Below the pieces are notes generated by a model, which saw only the letters and a program-made list of their open reading frames with translations, was not told the origin of the DNA and searched no databases. The translations under genes and the position numbers were made by a program. This document shows positions 1 to 6,840 of a DNA stretch of 7,726 nt, piece after piece (positions within the stretch are counted from its first letter, which is position 1; every line of letters starts with the position of its first letter). The stretch comes from Candidatus Omnitrophota bacterium. GTDB taxonomy: Bacteria > Omnitrophota > Gorgyraeia > Gygaellales > Profunditerraquicolaceae. The DNA is taken from positions 1-7,726 of the forward strand of contig JAUYDQ010000055.1 of NCBI GenBank assembly GCA_030691725.1, written 5' to 3'.

Positions 1-460
<460 letters not shown>

Positions 461-525
461 TTTAAGAGAAAGTTTGTATAACGGCTCTATTAACTTATTA
501 CTCATTACGCTACTTGGCTATCCAA

Positions 526-539
526 ATTAACAAAGAGCA
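526..539 (-). promoter_or_regulatory. boxA-like rRNA antitermination element
   Basis: The minus strand reads TGCTCTTTGTTAAT. The first eight bases equal the E. coli rrn boxA core TGCTCTTT, and 11 of 14 positions match TGCTCTTTAACAAT. BoxA in nascent rRNA is bound by NusB/NusE (S10) and makes RNA polymerase resistant to termination. Position supports the call: it lies in the leader, 66 bases before the 16S 5' end and just after a hairpin, as in the boxB-boxA order of known rrn leaders. Function is inferred from the motif. Confidence 0.7.
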
Positions 540-544
540 AAGAA

Positions 545-574
545 AAAGCGTCCCGATACATACCGGGACGCTTT
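545..574 (-). terminator. Perfect 11-bp hairpin with U-tract in the 16S leader
   Basis: The arms AAAGCGTCCCG and CGGGACGCTTT are exactly complementary (545-555 and 564-574) around an 8-nt loop. On the minus strand the GC-rich stem is followed by TTTTTCTTT (547-539), the layout of an intrinsic terminator facing the 16S gene. It lies downstream of both rRNA promoters, so it could end read-through from the pilus operon only if rRNA transcripts also pass it, presumably with help from the adjacent boxA. It may instead serve as a boxB-like or processing hairpin. Confidence 0.7.
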
Positions 575-669
575 AAAATCTATGATTCGTTTAGCGCCTG
601 ATGTTCGGTGAAAAGTTAACTAACCAAATTTGTCAATGCCGCTATTTTTTTGTTTTGTCACAACAATAA

Positions 670-698
670 AGTATAACCTCTATTCCTGCCTTTTTCAA
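670..698 (-). promoter_or_regulatory. rRNA promoter P2 (sigma70-type)
   Basis: On the minus strand a -35 box TTGAAA (698-693) is separated by 17 bp from a -10 box TATACT (675-670). Each differs from consensus at one base, and the spacing is ideal. It faces the 16S gene and lies just downstream of P1, the classic tandem rRNA promoter arrangement. The expected start is near 663. Confidence 0.6.
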
Positions 699-708
699 GG
701 TGTAATTA

Positions 709-736
709 ATTATACAAAAAAGATTATTTTTGTCAA
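709..736 (-). promoter_or_regulatory. rRNA promoter P1 (consensus sigma70) with UP-like A-tract
   Basis: On the minus strand a perfect -35 TTGACA (736-731) and a perfect -10 TATAAT (714-709) are separated by 16 bp. Directly upstream, 750-737 reads TTTAAAAAAAACAC, an A-tract placed where UP elements contact the alpha subunit. This is the strongest promoter in the window and points at the 16S gene. Transcription would start near 702. The intergenic position 94 bp after the pilC stop supports an rRNA operon promoter. Confidence 0.8.
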
Positions 737-753
737 GTGTTTTTTTTAAATGA

Positions 754-825
754 GCACAAAACTTAGGCAAGCCTCTGAAAGAGCGACGTAAGTTGTTTAT
801 CTTTGAGGCACTTTATTGTTTGTGC
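754..825 (-). other. Nested imperfect stem-loop after pilC
   Basis: On the minus strand an outer pair GCACAAA (825-819) / TTTGTGC (760-754) encloses an inner stem. The inner stem pairs GCCTC+AAAG (809-801) with CTTT+GAGGC (781-778 and 775-771), with CA bulged out. It starts four bases after the pilC stop codon, so it may shape or protect the 3' end of the pilus mRNA. No U-tract follows; A's do. It is therefore not a standard intrinsic terminator, and whether it acts at all is unknown. Confidence 0.4.
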
Positions 826-829
826 GAAT

Positions 830-2032
830 TTACTTAGCAATCAATTCCGTTATCTTAAATATTGGCAGGAATAAAGAAATAACAATACCGCCGATAATAA
901 TACCCAAAAAGGCGATTACTATGGGTTCAATCATACTGGTAAGACCCGTTACTGCCGCATCTACCTGTTCATCATAAAAGTCAGCAATTTTAGAAAGCAT
1001 CTTTTCCAGCTGGCCTGTCTGCTCCCCTACGCCGATCATGCGGCAGACCATAGGAGGAAAAACTTTGGTCTTAGACAAATGTTTTGAAATTAATTCACCG
1101 TCCCGCACCGCCTTGCGGCACTCTAACACCGCCCCCTCAATTACTTTATTACCCGAAGTTTTACCTACAATATCTAAAGCATTTAAGATAGCAACACCGC
1201 TTCTCACCAAAGTAGAAAATGTGCGTGAAAACTTGGCTAATGCCACCTTATGAAAAAGCTTTCCCATAACCGGTATTCTTAATTTTTGGGCATCAAAATT
1301 ATAGCGGCCTTTCTCTGTGCTGATATATCTCTTAAAAAGAAAAATGAGGGTAACTAATAAGGCCGCGAAGATTAAGAAATATCTGCTTAATAAATTACTC
1401 GTTCCAATCAGGATTTGTGTAGGCAAAGGTAATTCCCCTCCGAAAGATGCAAATATCTCTTTAAATATAGGCACAACCTTAAGTAATAAACCAGCAGTAA
1501 TCAATATAGCCATGCTGATCAAAATCGCAGGATAAACCAAAGCCGAGCGGATCTTTCGAGTGAGGGTTGATGTTTTCTCTAAATACGTTGCTAGCCTGTC
1601 TAAAACCTCATCTAGCGTACCTGAGGCTTCGCCTGCCTTGGTCATATTTATAAAAAGTTCAGAAAATACATTGGGATGTTTTGCTAAGGCATCGTAGAAG
1701 CTCATTCCCGCCTCAATATCTTGGCGCACAGCTATAACCACATCTCTTAAATTCTTATTCTCAACCTGCTCAGCGAGTATTCCTAATGATTGAACTAAAG
1801 CCACGCCTGAATCAATCATTGTAGCTAACTGGCGCGAAAAAATAACCAGGTCATCGAGCTTTATTTTTCTATCTCTGGTTTTTAATATTCTCTTTTTTAT
1901 CGGCTCAATCGAGACAATCACTAAATCTTTCTTATGCAAGATATCCGCAACCTCTGCTTCAGAAGAACCCTCTAAGATATCAATTAGAGTATGGCTATCT
2001 TTCTCTTTAGCAGTATACTTGTAAGTATTCAT
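830..2032 (-). CDS. pilC: PilC/GspF-family inner-membrane platform protein
   Basis: This polytopic cytoplasmic-membrane protein (400 aa, the usual family length) anchors and couples the assembly ATPase of a type IV pilus or type II secretion machine. Two T2SSF repeats are plain. FSRQLATMIDSGV (65-77) with GEASGTL (134-140) in the first half is echoed by FSRTFSTLVRSGV (268-280) with GEQTGQL (336-342) in the second. Hydrophobic segments at about 165-188, 215-234 and 367-390 give the expected three membrane spans, each repeat ending in one. The first 55 residues are the N-terminal cytosolic part (MNTYKYTAKEKD). The ATG has a modest Shine-Dalgarno GGATGG six bases upstream (2044-2039). It follows the HD-GYP gene after 48 bp and is the last protein gene before the rRNA operon. 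Pilus versus secretion use cannot be decided here because no pilin or secretin is present. Confidence 0.93.
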   Translation of the reverse strand: MNTYKYTAKEKDSHTLIDILEGSSEAEVADILHKKDLVIVSIEPIKKRILKTRDRKIKLDDLVIFSRQLATMIDSGVALVQSLGILAEQVENKNLRDVVIAVRQDIEAGMSFYDALAKHPNVFSELFINMTKAGEASGTLDEVLDRLATYLEKTSTLTRKIRSALVYPAILISMAILITAGLLLKVVPIFKEIFASFGGELPLPTQILIGTSNLLSRYFLIFAALLVTLIFLFKRYISTEKGRYNFDAQKLRIPVMGKLFHKVALAKFSRTFSTLVRSGVAILNALDIVGKTSGNKVIEGAVLECRKAVRDGELISKHLSKTKVFPPMVCRMIGVGEQTGQLEKMLSKIADFYDEQVDAAVTGLTSMIEPIVIAFLGIIIGGIVISLFLPIFKITELIAK

Positions 2033-2050
2033 AACGAACCATCCAAGAAA

Positions 2051-2063
2051 ATCGCTTCGCGAT
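2051..2063 (-). other. Small hairpin in the HD-GYP/pilC gap
   Basis: ATCGC-GAA-GCGAT forms a 5-bp stem with a 3-nt loop on the minus strand and is followed by TTTTCTT (2050-2044). It sits just ahead of the pilC ribosome binding site. The stem is too short for a confident terminator; a weak attenuator or mRNA-processing role for pilC is possible. Confidence 0.3.
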
Positions 2064-2080
2064 AACTTTAATGCGATCTT

Positions 2081-3151
2081 TTATAATTTATCCACTACTT
2101 TTAAGAAAACCTCAACTATTTGAGGGTCGAATTGCGTACCTTTATTTTTCTTTATCTCCAAAATAGCTTCTTCTTTTGAAAGGGGAACCAGCCTATAAGA
2201 ACGGGGGGAACGCATTGCTTCATAGGCATCTGCTACATGGATGATACGCGCACCCATGAGAATATCTTCACCCTTACGTCCTTCAGGATAACCTGAGCCA
2301 TCGTAGTGCTCATGATGCTGTTTAACCAAATCTATCACGCCATCCAAGAAAGTAAGCGGCTCTAAAATCTGTGCGGCGGTTTGAGGGTGACGTTTTATCT
2401 GTTCCCATTCTTGAGCGGTAAGGCTTGTGGATTTACCCAAGATAGAATCTTCAACTCCAATTTTACCCAAATCGTGTAATTCGCAGGCATCCCTGATTAA
2501 CTCGATTTCATGAGCAGGCAGGCGCAACTCTTCAGCTATACTAACAGCGTATTTAGCAACATTCTCGGAATGGCTATGTGTATAATGGTCCCGCGCATCA
2601 ATAGCTTGAGCCAAAACCTTAATTGTGCGCATATATGTTTGGCGCAGGTCTTCATAAAGCTTAGTTAAATTCTTTGTTGATTCTTCAATTCTTCTGGCTA
2701 AAAGCGTATTCTGCTTTTGTAAAGAAGTATTGTGCTCCTGTAGGCCATCAACTAATTTACGATGCGCAATCGTCAATGAACGTAAATCCATGCCTTTTTT
2801 AATGAGAAAGAATAGTTTTTCCAAATTAATCGGCTGGCTGATAAAGTCATACCCGCCTAATTTGTATATCTCTTTTAATAAATGCGGATCGGCTTCTTCA
2901 ATCAATACAATAACGATGCAATCGGGATTTATTGCCTTTAAACTCCTAAGGAAACTGGCGCCATCCGCATCCGGCATACCAAACTTGATTATCGCAATAT
3001 CAAAACCGCCGCGCCTAAAAGTTTCGATACCGGCCTGGCTATTAGATTCACAAGAAACCAAATATCCGCCATTGATAGTTAATTTTTCTCTCAGATACCT
3101 TGAGATTACCTCGTCATTATTGATCAATAAAATACGGAAACTCTCTGCCAT
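2081..3151 (-). CDS. HD-GYP c-di-GMP phosphodiesterase with degenerate receiver
   Basis: A cytosolic response-regulator-like protein (356 aa): receiver fold (~5-120), coiled-coil linker (~125-178), HD-GYP domain (~180-350). The HD-GYP half is well preserved: HSENVAKY (194-201), HDLGKIG (226-232), RHP (254-256), HH (279-280), DGSGYP (284-289) and VAD (306-308). Hydrolysis of c-di-GMP is therefore expected. The receiver is not normal. The phospho-acceptor Asp position is Lys56 (IIKFGMP), the conserved Thr is Ile84, the conserved Lys is Gln106, and the acidic pair is Asn12-Asp13. It should not be phosphorylated and is better seen as a docking or ligand-free pseudo-receiver. A Shine-Dalgarno AGAGGA lies inside the end of the upstream ATPase gene, whose stop is only 4 bp away, so translation is probably coupled. 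Its place between the ATPases and pilC suggests it tunes c-di-GMP at the motor. Confidence 0.92.
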   Translation of the reverse strand: MAESFRILLINNDEVISRYLREKLTINGGYLVSCESNSQAGIETFRRGGFDIAIIKFGMPDADGASFLRSLKAINPDCIVIVLIEEADPHLLKEIYKLGGYDFISQPINLEKLFFLIKKGMDLRSLTIAHRKLVDGLQEHNTSLQKQNTLLARRIEESTKNLTKLYEDLRQTYMRTIKVLAQAIDARDHYTHSHSENVAKYAVSIAEELRLPAHEIELIRDACELHDLGKIGVEDSILGKSTSLTAQEWEQIKRHPQTAAQILEPLTFLDGVIDLVKQHHEHYDGSGYPEGRKGEDILMGARIIHVADAYEAMRSPRSYRLVPLSKEEAILEIKKNKGTQFDPQIVEVFLKVVDKL

Positions 3152-3155
3152 ATTA

Positions 3156-4916
3156 TTATTCCTCTTTGGTTACCCTGATAACTTCATCTAAAGTTGCCAG
3201 GCCCATCTTTACTTTTAGGAAAGCATCGTCTCTCAACGTCTTCATGCCGCATTTTATTATAGCGTACTGTTTTATTTTATCAATGGATTCCCTCTTCATA
3301 ATCATTTCACGAATAGCATCGTTAATCATAATAGCTTCTAAGATTGCTATTCTACCATAAAATCCTGTATTATTGCAATATTTACATCCTTTTGCAGTAT
3401 AAAAAGTTACCTTTTCTTTAAACCCCGTTACAGACATCTTATCTTTTTCCTGGTCTCCCTTAGTCTGTAACGGGGTAAAGCCTATGCTTTCCAAGAATTT
3501 ATCGGGTATCTCAATGGGCTGTCTACATTTAAGGCAAATTCTACGGCAGAGCCTCTGGGCACAGAGCAAAATAAGACTTGAAGCAACTAAAAATGGTTCG
3601 ATACCCATATCAATGAGGCGCGTTATACTGGATATTGCATCGTTGGTATGTAACGTAGAAAACACCAATTGTCCGGTTAGCGATGCTTTCACCGCAATAT
3701 CCGCGGTTTCAGAGTCTCTTATCTCACCGATCATAATCACATCGGGGCTTTGTCTTAATAGTGAACGCAAACCCGATACAAAATCAAGGCCGATCTCGGG
3801 TTTCACTTGAATTTGGGTAATCCCTTCAACCTGATATTCTACAGGGTCTTCAATAGTAATGATATTTCTCTGCGGCGTATTTAACTGGCTCAAGACCGAA
3901 TATAAAGTTGTTGACTTACCAGAGCCTGTTGGCCCGGTAACCAGTATCATACCAAAGGGTTTATTTATCGCTTCTTTAAATAAGCCTAAGGGTTGTTCAG
4001 AGAAACCGAGCTCGTCTAATCCGACGGATAAGTTAGATTTATCAAGTGCGCGCAGAACGAATTTTTGGCCGAACGTCGTAGGCAGGCTTGAGACGCGAAA
4101 ATCTACTTCTCTTTCTTCAAATTTTACCTTGAATCGACCGTCCTGCGGGATACGGCTTTCGGTAATATCAAGATTGGAAATAATCTTGACTCGGGCCAGG
4201 ATGGCATTCTGGTTTGTCTTGGGGAGTTTAAATATATCATATAATGAACCGTCGATACGGTATCTTATGCGCAGGCAATCTTCCTCCGGTTCGATATGTA
4301 TATCTGAGGCTCTCTTTTTTAAAGCCTGGGCCAACATAAGGTCAACTAATTTAACAATAGGCGCTCTTTTACTTTCTTTTACCACGCTGCTCAGTTCTAT
4401 CTCATCCTGCCTGGCAAACTCAGCCTCTTTGGTCTCCAAGCCCTGCTGTGTAAGATCTGTAACCTGCTGCATATCTTTGACTTCTAAATGGTATTGTGTA
4501 TCAATAACCCGTGATATCTCGTCCTGAGGGCTTAAGACCATATCAATATTACAGCCGGTAAGCGTCCTTAAATCATCTAAGGCAAATATATTTAAAGGAT
4601 CAGCCATGGCAACAGTAATATTATTGCCCATGCGAGACAGAGGAATCAAACAATATTGTCTGGCAATATGTTCCGGAATGAGCTCGATTATCTGAGGATC
4701 AAACTTATATTTGCTAAGATGTAGTATGGGTATGTAAAGCTGGCCGGACAGAAAAGAAAGTAGTTCCTCTTCTGAAATGAAACCCTGTTCAACTAGTACG
4801 CGTCTTAACGGTATTCCTTTCTGTTTTTGTATTTGCAGTGCCTTATCTATCTGTTCTGTTTGGAGACGTTTACTTTTAACTAATATCTCAATGATGTTTT
4901 CTTTTAATATCTGCAT
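3156..4916 (-). CDS. pilB: PilB/GspE-type assembly ATPase, copy 1 (downstream paralog)
   Basis: Hexameric cytosolic ATPase that powers pilus or pseudopilus assembly through PilC. It has 586 aa, a full-length family member. Order: MshEN-like N-domain (~5-145), linker, N2 domain with SDIHIEP (204-210) and RIPQDGR (255-261), then the RecA-like core. The core has Walker A GPTGSGKST (328-336), Asp box EDP (356-358), Walker B VIMIGEIRD (393-401) and His box STLHTND (420-426). A zinc-binding tetracysteine (C461, C464, C511, C514) marks the PilB/GspE extension class rather than PilT. The His box reads TGQL where TGHL is usual (Gln416). Its MshEN motifs lack the conserved glycines (Ile9, Lys16, Arg38), so c-di-GMP binding is doubtful. 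The ATG aligns with that of the upstream paralog, but no Shine-Dalgarno precedes it. With an 11-bp gap, translational coupling is likely. Confidence 0.93.
   Translation of the reverse strand: MQILKENIIEILVKSKRLQTEQIDKALQIQKQKGIPLRRVLVEQGFISEEELLSFLSGQLYIPILHLSKYKFDPQIIELIPEHIARQYCLIPLSRMGNNITVAMADPLNIFALDDLRTLTGCNIDMVLSPQDEISRVIDTQYHLEVKDMQQVTDLTQQGLETKEAEFARQDEIELSSVVKESKRAPIVKLVDLMLAQALKKRASDIHIEPEEDCLRIRYRIDGSLYDIFKLPKTNQNAILARVKIISNLDITESRIPQDGRFKVKFEEREVDFRVSSLPTTFGQKFVLRALDKSNLSVGLDELGFSEQPLGLFKEAINKPFGMILVTGPTGSGKSTTLYSVLSQLNTPQRNIITIEDPVEYQVEGITQIQVKPEIGLDFVSGLRSLLRQSPDVIMIGEIRDSETADIAVKASLTGQLVFSTLHTNDAISSITRLIDMGIEPFLVASSLILLCAQRLCRRICLKCRQPIEIPDKFLESIGFTPLQTKGDQEKDKMSVTGFKEKVTFYTAKGCKYCNNTGFYGRIAILEAIMINDAIREMIMKRESIDKIKQYAIIKCGMKTLRDDAFLKVKMGLATLDEVIRVTKEE
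3160..3165 (-). promoter_or_regulatory. Shine-Dalgarno for the HD-GYP gene, inside the ATPase gene end
   Basis: AGAGGA on the minus strand lies 8 bases before the HD-GYP ATG (3151) and overlaps the last sense codons of the upstream ATPase. It is the clearest ribosome binding site in the window. It fixes the start and points to coupled translation. Confidence 0.65.
3422..3476. repeat. Perfect 14-bp inverted repeat inside pilB copy 1
   Basis: ACCCCGTTACAGAC (3422-3435) and GTCTGTAACGGGGT (3463-3476) are exact reverse complements around a 27-nt loop. The element encodes about residues 481-499 of the ATPase, in the variable loop between the two CxxC pairs, and keeps the frame open. It could be a palindromic insertion or an mRNA structure. 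It has no U-tract. Confidence 0.75.
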
Positions 4917-4927
4917 ATCAATTTAAA

Positions 4928-6685
4928 TTATTCATCCGATGCGGTTACGCGCAGAACCTCTTGGACCGTAGTTATGCCTTTTAACGCTTGCTCCATGCCC
5001 TCTTCCCTTAAAGTTCTCATGCCAACTTTCCGCGCCTGTTGTTTTATTATATGCTCCTGAGCGCGGCTTAAGATTAATTCCCGGATTTCAGCACTTAATA
5101 ATAAAATCTCTGCAATCCCTATCCTTCCGCTATAACCTGTATTAAAACAGTGAGTGCAACCTTTACCGCGGAAGAATTCGTAATTTTTAATTATGTGGCT
5201 TTGGCTATTGGAGGCCAAACCACGGTTCTCCAACCTGTCGGTATTTAATTTTAAAGTGTCGATAATCTCCTTTTCAAGAGTGTATTTCTCTTTGCAGTAA
5301 AAACAGATTTTACGAACCAGCCTCTGCGCAAGCACGCAGATCAAAGAAGAATTAATCAGATATGGTTCAACGCCCATATTAATCAGGCGCACGATAGCAC
5401 CGCTGGAAGTGGTCGTATGTAAAGTAGAAAGCGCAAGGTGACCGGTCAATGCGCTCTTTATGGCAATATCTACGGTTTCGTAGTCACGGATTTCTCCTAT
5501 CATTATAACGTTCGGGTCCTGTCTTAATATAGAACGCAAAGCACCGGCAAAAGTCAAACCTATCTCCGGACGCACAGTCACCTGATTTATGCCTTCTAAT
5601 TGATATTCCACGGGATCTTCTACCGTAATAATATTTTTTTCCGGAGTATCCACGAGCTTTAAAAGCGAATACAGCGTCGTTGTCTTTCCTGAACCTGTCG
5701 GCCCGCACACAAGTAACATACCGTGCGGTGTTTTGGCCACATTCTTTAATTTAGAAACAATATCTTCGCTGAAACCCAGTTTTTCTATATCAAGCGTGGC
5801 TTGGGATTTATCTAATATACGGATAGCGACTTTTTCGCCTAAACTGGAAGGAAGAATCGACACGCGGAAGTCTATCTCGCGGCCGGAAATCTTAACTTTA
5901 AAACGGCCGTCCTGAGGAAGCCTGTGTTCGGCAATATTCAAATTTGACATTACTTTAACACGGGAGACAATGGAAAGATACATGCTCTTTGGAGGCGCTT
6001 GTTCCTCTTGTAATACGCCGTCAACGCGGAAACGAACCCTCAGTTTTCTCTCCCACGGCTCAATAAGTATATCCGAGGCTTTTTTGTTAACTGCTTCTTC
6101 GAGTGTCATATTGGTAACTTTAATTACAGGGGGCTCGCGGCTTATACGGTCTAACTCCTGTTGGGTAGGCAATGCCTCTTTTTCCTCTTTTATAAACTCT
6201 ATTGAAGAAACCGCGATCTCTTTAACTAAACTGTCGACTACTCCTTTAGTTGTGTCGGGGTAAGATAATTCTATGGCTTGCAATATATCGTTACCCGGTG
6301 AAATAATCGGGTTTATTTTATATCCGGTGAGAGCCTCGACATGATCAATGGCAAATATGTTTAGAGGGTCAGCCATTGCCAAAGTAATCGTATCGCCCAT
6401 CTTAGACATAGGAATTATCTGATAGCGGCGGGCAATATCAATAGGAATGATTTTTGCTATTTCGTAGTCTATCTTAATGCGTTTTAAATCAATTAAAGGA
6501 ACGCCCAGCCCTTCACTTAAGACTGAAATGAGCTCATTTTCTTTAATAAATTTTAAATCCACAATAATATCGCTAAGCTTACCGCCTTTTTTACCCTGAA
6601 CCTCTAATGCCTGATTCAACTGTTCTATTGTTATAAGCTTATTATTGATTAGTAAATCCGTAAGGAGTTCTTTTAGTGAAACCAT
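4928..6685 (-). CDS. pilB: PilB/GspE-type assembly ATPase, copy 2 (upstream paralog)
   Basis: A second full-length assembly ATPase (585 aa) whose motif coordinates match copy 1 almost residue for residue, so the pair is a tandem duplication. It has a MshEN-like N-domain (~5-145), RLPQDGR (255-261), Walker A GPTGSGKTT (328-336), EDP (356-358), VIMIGEIRD (393-401), TGHL (414-417), His423 and the zinc tetrad C461, C464, C510, C513. Departures from the family are SDILIEP (204-210), with Leu207 for the near-invariant His, and STLHTTT for STLHTND (420-426). Its MshEN motifs are degenerate (Thr9, Lys16, Ser38, Lys45, Gly59 at glycine/glutamine positions). No Shine-Dalgarno is visible before the ATG, which abuts the inverted-repeat element. 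The start is supported by alignment with copy 1. Whether both copies work together or at different times is not shown by the sequence. Confidence 0.93.
   Translation of the reverse strand: MVSLKELLTDLLINNKLITIEQLNQALEVQGKKGGKLSDIIVDLKFIKENELISVLSEGLGVPLIDLKRIKIDYEIAKIIPIDIARRYQIIPMSKMGDTITLAMADPLNIFAIDHVEALTGYKINPIISPGNDILQAIELSYPDTTKGVVDSLVKEIAVSSIEFIKEEKEALPTQQELDRISREPPVIKVTNMTLEEAVNKKASDILIEPWERKLRVRFRVDGVLQEEQAPPKSMYLSIVSRVKVMSNLNIAEHRLPQDGRFKVKISGREIDFRVSILPSSLGEKVAIRILDKSQATLDIEKLGFSEDIVSKLKNVAKTPHGMLLVCGPTGSGKTTTLYSLLKLVDTPEKNIITVEDPVEYQLEGINQVTVRPEIGLTFAGALRSILRQDPNVIMIGEIRDYETVDIAIKSALTGHLALSTLHTTTSSGAIVRLINMGVEPYLINSSLICVLAQRLVRKICFYCKEKYTLEKEIIDTLKLNTDRLENRGLASNSQSHIIKNYEFFRGKGCTHCFNTGYSGRIGIAEILLLSAEIRELILSRAQEHIIKQQARKVGMRTLREEGMEQALKGITTVQEVLRVTASDE
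5195..5223. repeat. Short hairpin inside pilB copy 2
   Basis: GTGG-(C)-TTTGGC (5195-5205, C5199 bulged) pairs with GCCAAACCAC (5214-5223) around an 8-nt loop. It encodes about residues 488-497, in the same CxxC-to-CxxC linker that carries the longer palindrome in copy 1. It is imperfect and could be chance. Confidence 0.4.
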
Positions 6686-6691
6686 TGTTTT

Positions 6692-6839
6692 TAGTAACTA
6701 GTAAACTAGTAACGAGCAACTAGTAATTTTATAGATTCCTAGGATTAATTTGAACACTTTTCCTGCCATGAAAATAATGATAAGAAATATTTTTATTTTC
6801 TTAATTACCAGTTACCAGTTACTGAATTACTAGTTACTG
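6692..6839. repeat. Heptamer-periodic inverted repeat element (MITE-like or hairpin)
   Basis: The gap between the MshEN gene and pilB copy 2 is built from two 37-bp arms (6692-6728 and 6803-6839) that are reverse complements at 29 of 37 positions. Each arm is a run of about 7-bp units. On the plus strand the left arm reads TAGTAAC, TAGTAAAC, TAGTAAC, GAGCAAC, TAGTAAT. The right arm mirrors the order, including the place of its single 8-bp unit. The 74-bp centre is AT-rich and codes for nothing recognisable. The right arm ends one base from the MshEN stop codon (6843-6841), and the left arm lies 6 bp from the pilB start. It resembles a small non-autonomous mobile or structured intergenic repeat. 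No transposase is visible. Confidence 0.7.
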
Positions 6840-6840
6840 G

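Larger units (their letters stand above)
461..829 (-). other. Non-coding region: 16S leader plus gap after pilC
   Basis: This 369-bp stretch between the pilC stop codon and the 16S 5' end holds no convincing coding sequence. It is AT-rich and packed with transcription signals on the minus strand. In order from pilC these are a bulged stem-loop (825-754), an A-tract and strong promoter P1 (750-709), a second promoter P2 (698-670), a perfect 11-bp hairpin with a U-tract (574-539) and a boxA element (539-526). P1 and P2 would give 16S leaders of roughly 200-240 nt. Confidence 0.8.

Noticed and set aside
475..525. A promoter immediately before the 16S 5' end (AGTAAT or TTATAC as -10)
   Set aside because: The -35 matches are poor and one candidate would start inside or next to mature 16S; P1 and P2 explain the gene better.
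607..636. A third TTGACA (636-631, minus strand) in the 16S leader
   Set aside because: No -10-like hexamer lies 15-19 bp downstream, so it is not a supported promoter.
754..825. A tRNA-like 72-nt structure with a 7-bp outer stem
   Set aside because: The outer stem has tRNA length, but there is no T-loop GGTTCGA-type sequence, no plausible anticodon arm and no D-loop on either strand.
3859..4527. A long plus-strand open frame opposite ATPase copy 1, and similar ones opposite the other genes
   Set aside because: Each lies fully antisense to a gene with clear conserved motifs and has no family resemblance; these are shadows of the real coding strand.
6728..6760. A possible promoter for the ATPases (-10-like TATAAA at 6733-6728)
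   Set aside because: The matching -35 region (TGTTCA-like) fits only about half of consensus; not enough to list.
6698..6769. A 23-codon minus-strand open frame inside the inverted-repeat element
   Set aside because: It has no ribosome binding site, ends in the repeat arm and has no recognisable product; best explained as chance.
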